This document shows, piece after piece, positions 23,912 to 33,058 of a stretch of DNA of 40,955 nucleotides. The stretch's first letter is position 1. Each line of letters starts with the position of its first letter. A program made the position numbers and the translations under genes. Source of the stretch: Prevotella sp. UBA3294 (GTDB lineage: Bacteria; Bacteroidota; Bacteroidia; Bacteroidales; Bacteroidaceae); assembly GCA_002361535.1 (NCBI GenBank), contig DETG01000066.1, positions 1-40,955 on the forward strand, in the 5' to 3' direction. Below the pieces are notes generated by a model, which searched no databases, was not told the DNA's origin, and worked only from the letters and a program-made list of their open reading frames with translations.

Positions 23912-26900
23912 ATGAATCAAAACTTTGGAAAGACAGCTTTGCTTGCTGGTGCCTGTGCAATCGCAGGATTGTTTTGGACACCGAAGGCAATGGCTGATTC
24001 TGCTGTAAAATCCGTTCAGTCGGTTCAGCAGGACAGGAAAGTGACAGGTACCGTCGTGGATGCGATGGGTCCGGTGATCGGAGCCAGCATCTTAGAGAAA
24101 GGTACTAGTAATGGTACGGTTACCGATCTTGACGGTAACTACTCTTTAAGCTTGCAGCCAGGAGCTACTTTGGTGATCAGCTACATCGGCTACAAGACTC
24201 AGGAAATCAAGGTTGGCAACAACTCCCGCATTGACGTGACTCTGGAAGAGGACAACACCTCTTTGGAGGAAGTGGTAGTGGTTGGTTACGGTGTGCAGAA
24301 GAAGAAGTTGGTGACAGGTGCCACCGTTCAGGTGAAAGGTGAGGACATCGCCAAACTGAACACCACCAATGCTTTGACTGCCATGCAGGCATCAACTCCC
24401 GGTGTGCAGATCACACAGGCATCTGCCCAGCCAGGTCAGGGCTTTAAGGTAAACATCCGTGGTGTGGGTACCATGGGTACCTCCTCTCCGTTGCTGATCA
24501 TCGACGGTATCTCAAGCGGTACTGCCGACGATGGCCTGAACGGTCTGAACCCCGCCGACATCGAAAGCATCGACGTGTTGAAGGATGCTGCATCTGCTGC
24601 CATCTACGGTGCCCGTGCTGCCAACGGTGTGATCCTCGTGACCACCAAGCAGGGCAAGGCTGGTAAGATTCAGGCTTCCTACGACGGCTATGTAGGCTGG
24701 AGCAATCCTGCCAAGCGTCCTGCCACGCTGAACGCCAATGAATATATGCAGATTATTAATGAACTGAACTTTAATACTACTGGTAACGCTGTCAAGTGGA
24801 ACTCTATCGTTCCACAGTCGGTTATCGACAAGGTGAATGCCGGATGGGAAGGCACCGACTGGTTCGAGGTCTATCGCAACAAGAATGCCATGCAGTTCAA
24901 CCACTCTTTCAGTCTGACGGGTGGTAGCGAGCGTTCCAAGTTCGCCATGGGCTTGAACTATACTTCCAACAACGGTACGTTCGGTGGTGACAAGGCTCCG
25001 CAGTACAAGCGCTACGGTGCGCGTATCAACTCCGAGCATGTGTTGCTGAAAGGCAGCAAGCACGATATCATCACCATCGGTGAGAATATCTCCTTCTGGT
25101 ATAACACCCGTAGCGGTCTCTCCGAGGGTAACGGCTACTGGAACTCTATCCAGCCGGTATATATCGCCTCTCCGCTCGTGATGCCTTACGGCGAAGACGG
25201 TTCATTGAACAGCTATGCACAGAACTCCACGGGCTATAGCGGTCAGATGTGGTCGAACCCGTTGCAGGGTCTGAATGCCGGACAGTTCAATTCAACGCAG
25301 AAGAACCGCGACTTCGGTGTCGGCGCGACCTTCTTCTGGATCATTGAGCCGATCAAGGGTCTCCGCTATCGCGGATCGTTCAACACTGGCTTCAGCTCAC
25401 ATACCGACCGCAGCTATGGTCGTCCGTTCTCTATGAACCAGAGTTCTTCTTCAGGTGCTTATTCTGTTAGCCTGAGCTCCAGCGACGGTGGCAGTTTCTC
25501 TGTGGATAACACCCTTACCTACGTTCTCCCCGTATTGGCCAAGAATGCCATCGACGTGATGATCGGTCAGTCGTTCGAGAAGACTCAGTGGGGTCAGAGC
25601 CTCTCTGTTGGTACTCAGGCTATGGAAGGTGATGAGAAGTCAATGGTTCACCAGGGTATCTACCAATGGCCTTCTAACTATGCTGCTTCACAGATCAGTT
25701 CTTTCAGCGGTGCTCCTTGGGGTGACAGCTCTTTGGCTTCCTTCTTCGGTCGTATCAACTGGAACTACGATGAGAAATACATGGCCACCTTCACCATGCG
25801 TGCCGATGGTTCTTCCAACTTCGCCCGCGGTCATCGCTGGGGTTACTTCCCCTCTGTGTCTGCAGGTTGGGTTGTTACAGGCGAGAAGTTTATGGAGTCC
25901 ACAAGAAGTTGGCTGGATTATTTCAAGATCCGTGCCAGCTGGGGACAGAACGGTAACTGTGCTATTCCTAACTTCCAGTATCTGGCCACCATCTCTTATT
26001 CTCCGACAGACTATGCCGACTATGCTTACAAGTTCGGTAGCTCGATGGCTCAGACTTTGTCACAGACAAGCTATGCTCCGGGTGCCTTCGCAGACATCAT
26101 TCCTAACGAGGACATCACTTGGGAGACCTCTGAGCAGCTGAACATCGGTTTCGATGCACGCTTCCTCAACGGTAAGCTTGGTTTGAATTTCGACTGGTAT
26201 AAGAAGACCACGAAGGACTGGCTGATCCTGGCTCCCGCTCCATTAGTACTGGGTACCAATGCTCCTTACATCAATGGTGGTGACATCGAGAACAAGGGTA
26301 TTGAGGTGGCTCTCTCCTGGAACGACCAGATTGGAAGCGACTTCCGCTATCGCGCCAACGTGAACTTTGCTACCAACAAGAACGAGGTGACTCGTATTGC
26401 CAACGAGCAGGGTATCATCAACGGTCAGGAGCATGCTCTCTTCCAGAACTCTTCTTACGCTTCCCGCGTTCAGGTGGGTCATCCTATCGCATACTTCTAC
26501 GGTATGGACTACGAGGGTATCTGGCAGAACCAGGCACAGATCGATGCAGCCCGTGCAGCAGGCAAGGCCGTGCGTGCTGATGCACAGCCTGGTGATATGA
26601 TTTGGACCGACTATGACGGTGACGGTGTGATCAACTACGACCTCGATCGTCATGAGATCGGTAACCCGCATCCTGACTTCACTCTCGGTGTAACCCTCGG
26701 CTTCGACTGGAAGGGTCTCGACTTCTCAGTAACCGGTAGCGGTCAGTTTGGTATGCAGGTGATGCAGTACTTCCGTACCGCTCAGCTCGCCAACCCGTAT
26801 GATAACTACACACAGGATATCTTCGAGCGCTGGCATGGAGAAGGCACCAGCAATACACAGCCCCGCCTCGTCCTCGCCGGTGACAACAACCAGTGGGTAT

Positions 26901-27166
26901 CTACACGCTACATGCAGGATGCCGATTTCTTCCGTATCCAGAACATCACGTTGGGTTACGACTTCAACAAGATCTGGAAGAGCAGTCCATTCCAGCAGCT
27001 GCGCCTCTATGTACAGGCTCAGAACCTCTACACCTTCACAGGCTATACCGGTGTTGACCCCGAAATCGGATCAAGCGGTGGTAAGGACTCTTGGGCACGT
27101 GGTATTGACGTTGGTCTCTATCCTACCTCACGCACCTACCTCGTTGGTGTAAATATTAAGTTCTAA
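23912..27166 (+). CDS. SusC/RagA family TonB-linked outer-membrane transporter
   Basis: A full-length SusC-type protein of 1084 residues. The signal peptide ends near AMADS (about residue 29). A carboxypeptidase-regulatory-like domain follows (about 42-118, KVTGTVVDAMGPVIGASI to RIDVTLEEDN), then the TonB box region (LEEVVVVGYG) and plug with VNIRGVGTMGTSSPLLIIDGI and the SusC hallmark DAASAAIYGARAANGVILVTTK. The barrel ends in Phe (VGVNIKF), usual for outer-membrane barrels. It imports a ligand captured with its SusD partner, encoded 34 bp downstream. The substrate is unknown; no hydrolase gene is near. A 10-bp palindrome (TACTTAAGTA, 23903-23912) overlaps the start codon. The first 200 or so bp are nearly identical to the second susC. 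Confidence 0.95.
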   Translation: MNQNFGKTALLAGACAIAGLFWTPKAMADSAVKSVQSVQQDRKVTGTVVDAMGPVIGASILEKGTSNGTVTDLDGNYSLSLQPGATLVISYIGYKTQEIKVGNNSRIDVTLEEDNTSLEEVVVVGYGVQKKKLVTGATVQVKGEDIAKLNTTNALTAMQASTPGVQITQASAQPGQGFKVNIRGVGTMGTSSPLLIIDGISSGTADDGLNGLNPADIESIDVLKDAASAAIYGARAANGVILVTTKQGKAGKIQASYDGYVGWSNPAKRPATLNANEYMQIINELNFNTTGNAVKWNSIVPQSVIDKVNAGWEGTDWFEVYRNKNAMQFNHSFSLTGGSERSKFAMGLNYTSNNGTFGGDKAPQYKRYGARINSEHVLLKGSKHDIITIGENISFWYNTRSGLSEGNGYWNSIQPVYIASPLVMPYGEDGSLNSYAQNSTGYSGQMWSNPLQGLNAGQFNSTQKNRDFGVGATFFWIIEPIKGLRYRGSFNTGFSSHTDRSYGRPFSMNQSSSSGAYSVSLSSSDGGSFSVDNTLTYVLPVLAKNAIDVMIGQSFEKTQWGQSLSVGTQAMEGDEKSMVHQGIYQWPSNYAASQISSFSGAPWGDSSLASFFGRINWNYDEKYMATFTMRADGSSNFARGHRWGYFPSVSAGWVVTGEKFMESTRSWLDYFKIRASWGQNGNCAIPNFQYLATISYSPTDYADYAYKFGSSMAQTLSQTSYAPGAFADIIPNEDITWETSEQLNIGFDARFLNGKLGLNFDWYKKTTKDWLILAPAPLVLGTNAPYINGGDIENKGIEVALSWNDQIGSDFRYRANVNFATNKNEVTRIANEQGIINGQEHALFQNSSYASRVQVGHPIAYFYGMDYEGIWQNQAQIDAARAAGKAVRADAQPGDMIWTDYDGDGVINYDLDRHEIGNPHPDFTLGVTLGFDWKGLDFSVTGSGQFGMQVMQYFRTAQLANPYDNYTQDIFERWHGEGTSNTQPRLVLAGDNNQWVSTRYMQDADFFRIQNITLGYDFNKIWKSSPFQQLRLYVQAQNLYTFTGYTGVDPEIGSSGGKDSWARGIDVGLYPTSRTYLVGVNIKF

Positions 27167-27200
27167 TTATAATATATAATATAATAAGGAATAGAAGAAT

Positions 27201-29051
27201 ATGAAAAAGATATTAATCATAGCCGCAGCTGCCGTGTTCGCATTGAGCTTCACCTCTTGCGAAGATCAGCTCGACTCAATCAATTATACGAAGCAGGATA
27301 CCGGAAACTTCCCTGCTACATCTGATGATGTGGTGAGCGAGTTGAACGGTGTGTATTCTGTGCTCAACGGTTTTGTTACTACTCCGTTGCAGATGCCTTA
27401 TATGGTGTGGAACTTGATGTCCGACGACTGTAACGGTGGTGGCGGTACGGGTGATACCGAGTCGCATGCCGTGGGTCACATCACCACCAATAACGAGAAT
27501 CTCTATCAGGATGCATGGAAGCATGTATATGAGGGCTTGAACCGTGCCAGTACTATCATCTACTCTATCGACAACGTGGAGTGGGCAGACAAGAGCGAGC
27601 GCGATCAGCTGCTCGGCGAGACCTTGTATATGCGTGCCTTCTATATGCTTTGGGGAACGCAGATGTTCGGTAACATCCCTGCTTACTGGCAGGCTGGATG
27701 CCCCACACCGTGCCCGCAGCAGGATGCAGAGACCGTGATTTATCCGCATATCCTGGGTGACCTCGTTCAGGCTGCTTCGCTGATGACGAAGAAGACTCAG
27801 GGCGACGGCCATGCTACCAAGTATGCCGCTGAGGCTCTCTTGGCCCGTGCCTATATGTTCTATCAGGGCTTCTATAAGAAAGCTGGTGAGTTGGCTTCTG
27901 CCAACTTGGCTCCTGTCACGGTCATCACCCTCGACGGTGAGCAGGAACTGACCAAGGACCAGGTGGTGAAAGGCTTGGAGGATGTCATCAACAATGGTGG
28001 CTACAGCTTGATTCCACACTTCCAGGAACTCTGGCAGTACACCAACGAGTTCACTGTAGAGGACTATAACTACACCAAGGGCCAGGGCTTGAAGTTTGCC
28101 GGAAACGGTAACGCCGAGCAGATCTTCCAGATCCAGTTCATGAACTGCCAGTCGTGGAACGGTACTACGGGTATGGGTTACTGCAACCAGCTGTCACTCT
28201 ATGTGGGTCTGCGTTGTGATGACGATGCCGCAGGTGGTATCAACCCCAATACTGGAAAGACCTATTTCAATGGTCGTGAGAACACCTTCCCCTTCGGACA
28301 GGGTTGGGGACAGGGTACTGTTCAGGCTACCCTCTGGGATGACTGGAGTGATGCCGACCCGCGTAAGGCTGCCTCTATCTGTGATGCTCCTAACGAGTTG
28401 GAGCACTTCGTGTTCACCACAAGTTGTACGGAGGATGCCGGTTACTATAACAAGAAACTCATGCCTGTGACAACCATGCAGGCTAACTGGGATTCCTATA
28501 CGGGTGCCGGTCCCTACACTTGGTGGGATGTGGCTGATCCGGATAACTACCAGGGTCCGAAGAATGAAAACTGTATGCAGGGATCACACTTCTGTGACAT
28601 TACGTTGATCCGTCTGGCCGACGTGATGCTGATGCACTCAGAACTGACAGGTACTGCCGACCAGATGAATAAGGTTCGTGCCCGTGCCGGTCTCCCTGCT
28701 ACTACATACTCTTGGCAGAACATCAAGAACGAGCGCCGCTTCGAGTTGGCTTTCGAGGGTGTTCGCTTCAACGACCTGCGTCGCTGGTCGGGAATCAATG
28801 GTGGTGAGAGTTGCGAGGCTGCTGTAGCACTGGAGAGACAAAACGGATCAAAGGTGAACTACTGCGGCACATGGACTAAGATGAAACATGGAACCTCTTC
28901 TTGGGCTAAGCGTTATGCTGAGACGGATGGCTTCCTGCAGATTCCTACTTCTCAGATTGAACTCGCAGGTGATGAGGAAGTGCTGAAGCAGAACCCAGGC
29001 TGGGGTAGCAATGTTGCTGATGCCCAGATGTCGGGTACACCGGTTTATTAA
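27201..29051 (+). CDS. SusD/RagB family nutrient-binding lipoprotein
   Basis: Surface lipoprotein of 616 residues that forms the lid on the SusC barrel. The signal (MKKILIIAAAAVFALSFTSC) ends in a lipobox Cys near residue 20. An N-terminal SusD-like part (about 20-230) contains TPR-type helices (GETLYMRAFYMLWGTQMFGNIP, AEALLARAYMFYQGFYKKAGE). The C-terminal part has IKNERRFELAFEGVRFNDLRRW, the recognisable RagB/SusD signature, and LQIPTSQIELAG. It is 34 bp behind susC and 27 bp ahead of a surface lipoprotein gene, all in one operon. The ligand cannot be deduced from sequence. Confidence 0.95.
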   Translation: MKKILIIAAAAVFALSFTSCEDQLDSINYTKQDTGNFPATSDDVVSELNGVYSVLNGFVTTPLQMPYMVWNLMSDDCNGGGGTGDTESHAVGHITTNNENLYQDAWKHVYEGLNRASTIIYSIDNVEWADKSERDQLLGETLYMRAFYMLWGTQMFGNIPAYWQAGCPTPCPQQDAETVIYPHILGDLVQAASLMTKKTQGDGHATKYAAEALLARAYMFYQGFYKKAGELASANLAPVTVITLDGEQELTKDQVVKGLEDVINNGGYSLIPHFQELWQYTNEFTVEDYNYTKGQGLKFAGNGNAEQIFQIQFMNCQSWNGTTGMGYCNQLSLYVGLRCDDDAAGGINPNTGKTYFNGRENTFPFGQGWGQGTVQATLWDDWSDADPRKAASICDAPNELEHFVFTTSCTEDAGYYNKKLMPVTTMQANWDSYTGAGPYTWWDVADPDNYQGPKNENCMQGSHFCDITLIRLADVMLMHSELTGTADQMNKVRARAGLPATTYSWQNIKNERRFELAFEGVRFNDLRRWSGINGGESCEAAVALERQNGSKVNYCGTWTKMKHGTSSWAKRYAETDGFLQIPTSQIELAGDEEVLKQNPGWGSNVADAQMSGTPVY

Positions 29052-29078
29052 TTCATGATCTAAAAAGAATATAGCAAT

Positions 29079-30521
29079 ATGAAGAAAACAATATTTTTCC
29101 TGATGGCAGCAGCAGGCATCCTTACGGCTTGCGATCCCAGTCAGAGCGAGAAAGACTTTGATCCGGTGTCATTGGCTGCCAATGATGTAGATGGAGCCAT
29201 TACCATCACCCAGACAGATGCGAACGGCAGTCCTGCCGCTGATGGTAACTACTTTACTTATACGACCAATCCCGCAACGATGGTGTCGGTTTTCAATTAT
29301 CTGAGTGACGGTTCTGAGAACCAGCTTGCCCGTGGCTTTAGTGGCTCATTTTCCATTAAACCCAAGCGTGGCTCTGATCCCAATCAGACTTTCTATGTTC
29401 GTTTCGTCAACTCGGATAACTCTGAGGTGATCCTGACAAAGACCTACAATGTATATGTTCAACAAGAACTGGATCCGGAAATCCGTCTGCTCGCCAGCGA
29501 TGCCTACGGCAAGAAGATATGGAAGTGGGATACTTCTATCACTGGTGCTTTCTGGGGCAATATGGGTTATCAACCCGGTGACGGTGCATCGGTTGGCCTG
29601 ACTGGCAACGGCCAGTGGTGGGGTATGACCAGCGATGAGGATTTTGCTGGTCAGCTACAGCACTCTCATGATGGTGCTTACCACGGAGAAGGCCTGAATG
29701 CTTGGATGGAATTCTCGGATGAGGGTATTTCTACTTGTTACAATGAGAATGGGGAAGCCTATATGTCAGCTCCTTTTACGGTAACAGAATATAATCCTAA
29801 TGCCGAGTGGCGCAAGGGTTGGCTGAATACCACAGCTATTCTCTGGCCGTATGAGATTAACTCTGGTGGTAACATTCCCGGCAAGTACGAGATCGTTTAC
29901 TTGACTGCTGACAAGATGTGTCTGGTATATCCAGATGGAGGTAGTCAGGGTTCTTGGGGCGAGGCCACATTCTGGCACTTCTGTAGTAACAGTGATATTG
30001 AAGGTATGGCTGTCGGCTATGGTAAGGATGCTTCAAAGGACTGGACCTGGGATCCCTCTGTGACGGGTGCTGTCTGGGGTAACATGGGCTATCAGCCTGG
30101 TGATGGCGCTTCTGTCGGTATGACAGGTAATGGTCAGTGGTGGGGTTGTACCAGCGAAGAAGACTTCGCCGGTCAGCTCCAGCACTCCAATGACGGTGCC
30201 CTCCACGGTGATGAGTCTTTCGATGCTTTCTTCACACTCGATGGAGAAGGTAATATTACTCGTCATGCAGGTGACGGTAGTGTGATTAACAAGGGTACTT
30301 TCTCAATCGATAAAGTGGATGGTGACAGTTGGAAGGTCGCGACCCTCAATACATCAGCAGGTACTATCCTTTGGCCGTTTGAGATTAACTCAGGTGGTAA
30401 TATGCCAACGTGGTTCGATGTTGTATATCTGACAGGTGACAAGATGACCCTTGTTTATCCTGATGGCGGTAGTCAGGCTTCTTGGGGCGAGGCTTCCTTC
30501 TGGCACTTCAAGGCAAAGTAA
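29079..30521 (+). CDS. Surface lipoprotein with a tandemly duplicated Trp-rich domain
   Basis: A 480-residue lipoprotein in the SusE/SusF position. The signal peptide MKKTIFFLMAAAGILTAC has a lipobox Cys at residue 18. The N-terminal part (about 25-140) looks like an Ig- or PKD-like beta-sandwich (ITITQTDANGSPAADGNYFTY). Two copies of a 160-residue domain follow, about 145-303 and 318-479. Each carries W-x-W-D-x-S-[IV]-T-G-A-x-W-G-N-M-G-Y-Q-P-G-D-G-A, NGQWWG, DFAGQLQHS, W-P-[YF]-E-I-N-S-G-G-N, VYPDGGSQ and WGEA-[TS]-FWHF. The copies are so alike that duplication is recent or maintained. The exposed Trp residues suggest ligand (glycan) binding, which is inferred. A terminator follows. Confidence 0.88.
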   Translation: MKKTIFFLMAAAGILTACDPSQSEKDFDPVSLAANDVDGAITITQTDANGSPAADGNYFTYTTNPATMVSVFNYLSDGSENQLARGFSGSFSIKPKRGSDPNQTFYVRFVNSDNSEVILTKTYNVYVQQELDPEIRLLASDAYGKKIWKWDTSITGAFWGNMGYQPGDGASVGLTGNGQWWGMTSDEDFAGQLQHSHDGAYHGEGLNAWMEFSDEGISTCYNENGEAYMSAPFTVTEYNPNAEWRKGWLNTTAILWPYEINSGGNIPGKYEIVYLTADKMCLVYPDGGSQGSWGEATFWHFCSNSDIEGMAVGYGKDASKDWTWDPSVTGAVWGNMGYQPGDGASVGMTGNGQWWGCTSEEDFAGQLQHSNDGALHGDESFDAFFTLDGEGNITRHAGDGSVINKGTFSIDKVDGDSWKVATLNTSAGTILWPFEINSGGNMPTWFDVVYLTGDKMTLVYPDGGSQASWGEASFWHFKAK

Positions 30522-30556
30522 ATTCTTTGGTTATTGAAATTATAAAACTCTGGCCG

Positions 30557-30593
30557 ATCGCCCTGCAGCAACACTCGCTGCGGGGCGATTTCT
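30557..30593 (+). terminator. Intrinsic terminator of the SusCD operon
   Basis: ATCGCCC-t-GCAGC (30557-30569) pairs with GCTGC-g-GGGCGAT (30577-30589), followed by TTTCTT. It ends the susC-susD-lipoprotein unit. Confidence 0.75.
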
Positions 30594-30697
30594 TGTTGGC
30601 CATGACTTATTCAGCAAAGTTGAGCATGCGAACGGTTGCACAACATGATATGATAAGGATCTGACGGCTGCTTAGGGTATGCAGATTTGCCGCTTGG

Positions 30698-30845
30698 AAG
30701 TGTGCAGATGTGATGCGTGAAATCTGCACAACCTGTGCACAACATGAGCGGTAAATCTGCACACTTTGTGCAAAGGGCTTGCACAACTTGTGCAAAGGTT
30801 CTGCATACTTTGTGCAAAGGGTTTGCACACAATGTGCAAGAGTCT
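30698..30845 (+). repeat. Array of 21-24-bp TGCACA/TGTGCA palindromic units
   Basis: At least four or five imperfect units, each a small dyad of the type TGCACA-x-TTTGTGCAAAGG, begin near 30723, 30756, 30779, 30800 and 30822. Several frames on both strands stay open across the array as a by-product of the repeat; they are not taken as genes. Apart from this array, the terminator, the promoter and the large palindrome listed here, 30522-31314 shows nothing else. Confidence 0.7.
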
Positions 30846-31063
30846 TGCCCTTTTACTGTCTCCTGCTTCTTGTCTCGCTCCCATGTGTCCAAAACCGTTT
30901 TTCAAGAAAATGCTATCTTCAGCCATGTTGCTGCCACCATCTGGAAACCCCTTTGTTCAAAGGCGGTTTAAGACGTGGATGGTAGCATGGAGGCAAAAAT
31001 GCAAAATAAAAATTATGCGAGAACAGGGTATCTCCGCCATGAAGGTAATAATCCCTCTAAACG

Positions 31064-31095
31064 TTTGGCAGTTACAAATAAAGTTTGTACTTTTG
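31064..31095 (+). promoter_or_regulatory. Promoter upstream of the DUF6057-CxxCH cluster
   Basis: TTTG at 31064-31067 and TACTTTTG at 31088-31095 are 20 bp apart. Transcription from about 31102 would give a leader of roughly 210 nt that contains a large palindrome. Confidence 0.65.
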
Positions 31096-31140
31096 CAGCA
31101 AACATTTCGTTTATACGAAAGCAGATGTATTTTAACAATA

Positions 31141-31246
31141 CTGACCCCACCCCTAACCCCTCCCCTACAAGGGAGGGGAACTGCTCAAGTATGAACCGCA
31201 TGGCACTCCCCTCCCTTGTAGGGGAGGGGTTAGGGGGTGGGGTCAG
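31141..31246. repeat. Large REP-like palindrome in the leader
   Basis: 31141-31179 and 31207-31246 are inverted copies that differ by one base of indel, with a 27-nt spacer. Each arm also contains its own hairpin (CCCCTCCC-ctacaa-GGGAGGGG type), so a cruciform or multi-branched RNA is possible. Pyrimidine-rich CCCACCCC/CCCTCCC elements like this are common intergenic repeats in Bacteroidales; a relative is at 34455-34504. Confidence 0.8.
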
Positions 31247-31314
31247 TAACTATAGCTATATAAAAGTCAATTACAAAGACCTAAGGAAAAGGTTTCCTGA
31301 ACGTTACGATAAAG

Positions 31315-32802
31315 ATGAGGAAAGTGTTTGGACGATATGGCAAAATAGGTCTGTCGGTACTCTTGGGTATCGGCATTTTCCTGTTTTGGTATATCGGATA
31401 CCCCCACGCTTTGTCATATCAGGAACAATACCAGCTTTTCTTGTGGACAGGCGATTATTTCTGGGAACGTGTCAGATTGCCTGGTGGCTTGGCCGACTGG
31501 CTCGGTGAGTTCATCGTGCAGTTTTTCTATGTAGAGTGGTTGGGGGCCTTGCTGTTAGCGGTCTTGTTTGTTGTCATCCAACGTCTCACCGCCCGTCTTC
31601 TCCCCCCATCGTGCTACCTGCTGAGCCTTCTCCCCGTAGCCTTTTTATGGTGGCTCATGGGCGACATCAACGTCTTGGTATCCTTTCCCGTATCTGTTGC
31701 ACTCTCCTTGGCATTGGCCTGCATCCGCCTGCCTCGGTCTTTCAGTTGGATAGATGTCGCCATCGTCCCTCTTGCCTATTGGCTCATAGGACCGGCCGTC
31801 TGGCTGTATGTACTGCTTCGTGTCCTCCAGCTCGGATGGAAACATCTTTGGTCGGCAGGATGGCTCTTGTCGGTATTGCTGGCAGCCTATCACTGGGTGT
31901 TGCCGCAGTGGCCCCTGCAGCAGGTGATGACGGGTCTTTCGTATTACCGTATTCCTTTGATGTACCCACAACTCTCGGGTTATGAGAAGGAGACGTACGA
32001 GCTGATCCGATTGGATTATTTAGTGCGGAACGAGCGATGGGATGAAGTAGTGAAACGAGCAAGGGAGATAACGGTTCGTACGCCTTTCTGGTCAAACTGC
32101 GTGAACCTGGCACTGGCAGAGAAACGGCTCCTTGCTGATAACATGTTCGATTTCTATCAGAGTGGGGAAGATGCATTGATCATGTCCCGGACAAGAGACC
32201 TCACTTCCATGCTGCCCTCTGCCGAGGCTTTCTGGCGACTGGGGCTTGTCAATTCTGCACAGCGTTATATGTTCGATACACAGGAATCGATCCTCAACGG
32301 ACGAAAGAGCGGAAGGTGCACGAAACGCATTGCCGAGTGTATGATCGTGAATGGTCATTACGCCCCGGCACGGAAGCAACTCGGACTGTTGAAGAAGTCC
32401 CTGTTCTACAGGAACTGGGCCGAAGAGGCCGAGACCTTGTTGGGAGACGAGACAACGATCAATGCGCATCCTGTCTATGGCAAGTTGCGCAAGTTGAGAT
32501 ACAAAGACGATTTCCTTTACAACTATGAGGAGATTGACAAGATGTTTGGATTACTGTTCATCAATAATCCCGAGAACAAGATGGCCCTTGACTACCTTAT
32601 GGGTGAACTGCTCCTGAAAGGAAACATCCAGAGCTTTCAGCAGTATATGGGATGGGTACAGCAGTATGGTGGCTACCGCCAGATGCCCCTCGGCTATCAG
32701 GATGCCATGCGGTGCATCCAGATGCAAGGCAATGTGCCGGGCTCGCCGTATGCCGGCTATGTGCAGCGGATGATGCGGGAAGGAGTGAGGAGTGAAGAGT
32801 GA
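31315..32802 (+). CDS. DUF6057-like polytopic membrane protein, copy 1
   Basis: A 495-residue protein. The N-terminal half has about five to seven hydrophobic segments (first IGLSVLLGIGIFLFWYIGYP). It includes a hallmark shared with copy 2: Y-Q-E-Q-[YF]-Q-L-F-L-[WF]-x-G-[DE]-Y, then PGG-[LV]-A. From about residue 220 it becomes a soluble, helical, TPR-like region (YDYLVRNERWDEVVKRA-like stretch, RLGLVNSAQRYMFDTQES, NGHYAPARKQLGLLKKSLFYRNWAEEAE). I recall this family as DUF6057, of unknown function. Its stop codon and last residues (GVRSEE) fall within a GAAGAGT heptamer array. A CxxCH propeller gene follows; the same pair is repeated downstream. Confidence 0.8.
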   Translation: MRKVFGRYGKIGLSVLLGIGIFLFWYIGYPHALSYQEQYQLFLWTGDYFWERVRLPGGLADWLGEFIVQFFYVEWLGALLLAVLFVVIQRLTARLLPPSCYLLSLLPVAFLWWLMGDINVLVSFPVSVALSLALACIRLPRSFSWIDVAIVPLAYWLIGPAVWLYVLLRVLQLGWKHLWSAGWLLSVLLAAYHWVLPQWPLQQVMTGLSYYRIPLMYPQLSGYEKETYELIRLDYLVRNERWDEVVKRAREITVRTPFWSNCVNLALAEKRLLADNMFDFYQSGEDALIMSRTRDLTSMLPSAEAFWRLGLVNSAQRYMFDTQESILNGRKSGRCTKRIAECMIVNGHYAPARKQLGLLKKSLFYRNWAEEAETLLGDETTINAHPVYGKLRKLRYKDDFLYNYEEIDKMFGLLFINNPENKMALDYLMGELLLKGNIQSFQQYMGWVQQYGGYRQMPLGYQDAMRCIQMQGNVPGSPYAGYVQRMMREGVRSEE

Positions 32803-33058
32803 AGAGTGAAGAGTGAGGAGTGAAGAGTGAAGAATGAAGAGTGAAGAGTGAAGAGTGAAGAATGAAGAATGGAGAGTGAAGAATGAAGGAAGGTAATATA
32901 TATAATAAGGTGTCGAAGACTTGTAGGCGTTACAAGACATGGCTGATGGCAGCGGTAGTTGTCATCATGGTCGTTGTTTGCGGCAGCCGGTTTATCCCTT
33001 TCCACTCTTCACTCCTCACTTTTCATTCTTCACTCTTCACTCTTCACTCTTCACTTTC
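32779..33058. repeat. Inverted heptamer arrays around a gene start
   Basis: About 110 bp of GAAGAGT-type 7-bp units (32779-32890) and about 57 bp of the reverse-complement units (33002-33058) face each other. The left array holds the stop of the DUF6057 gene and the ATG of the next gene. The right array is read in frame inside that gene as Phe/Leu-His-Ser-Ser-Leu repeats. In RNA the arms could pair and enclose the start region. Confidence 0.8.

Noticed and set aside
30698..30845. CRISPR array
   Set aside because: Units are contiguous palindromes of 21-24 bp without unique spacers, and no cas genes are present.
30607..31200. Several open frames on both strands with Cys/His/Leu repeats
   Set aside because: They overlap each other and follow directly from the TGCACA/TGTGCA DNA repeat; none has a promoter, family pattern or separate support.
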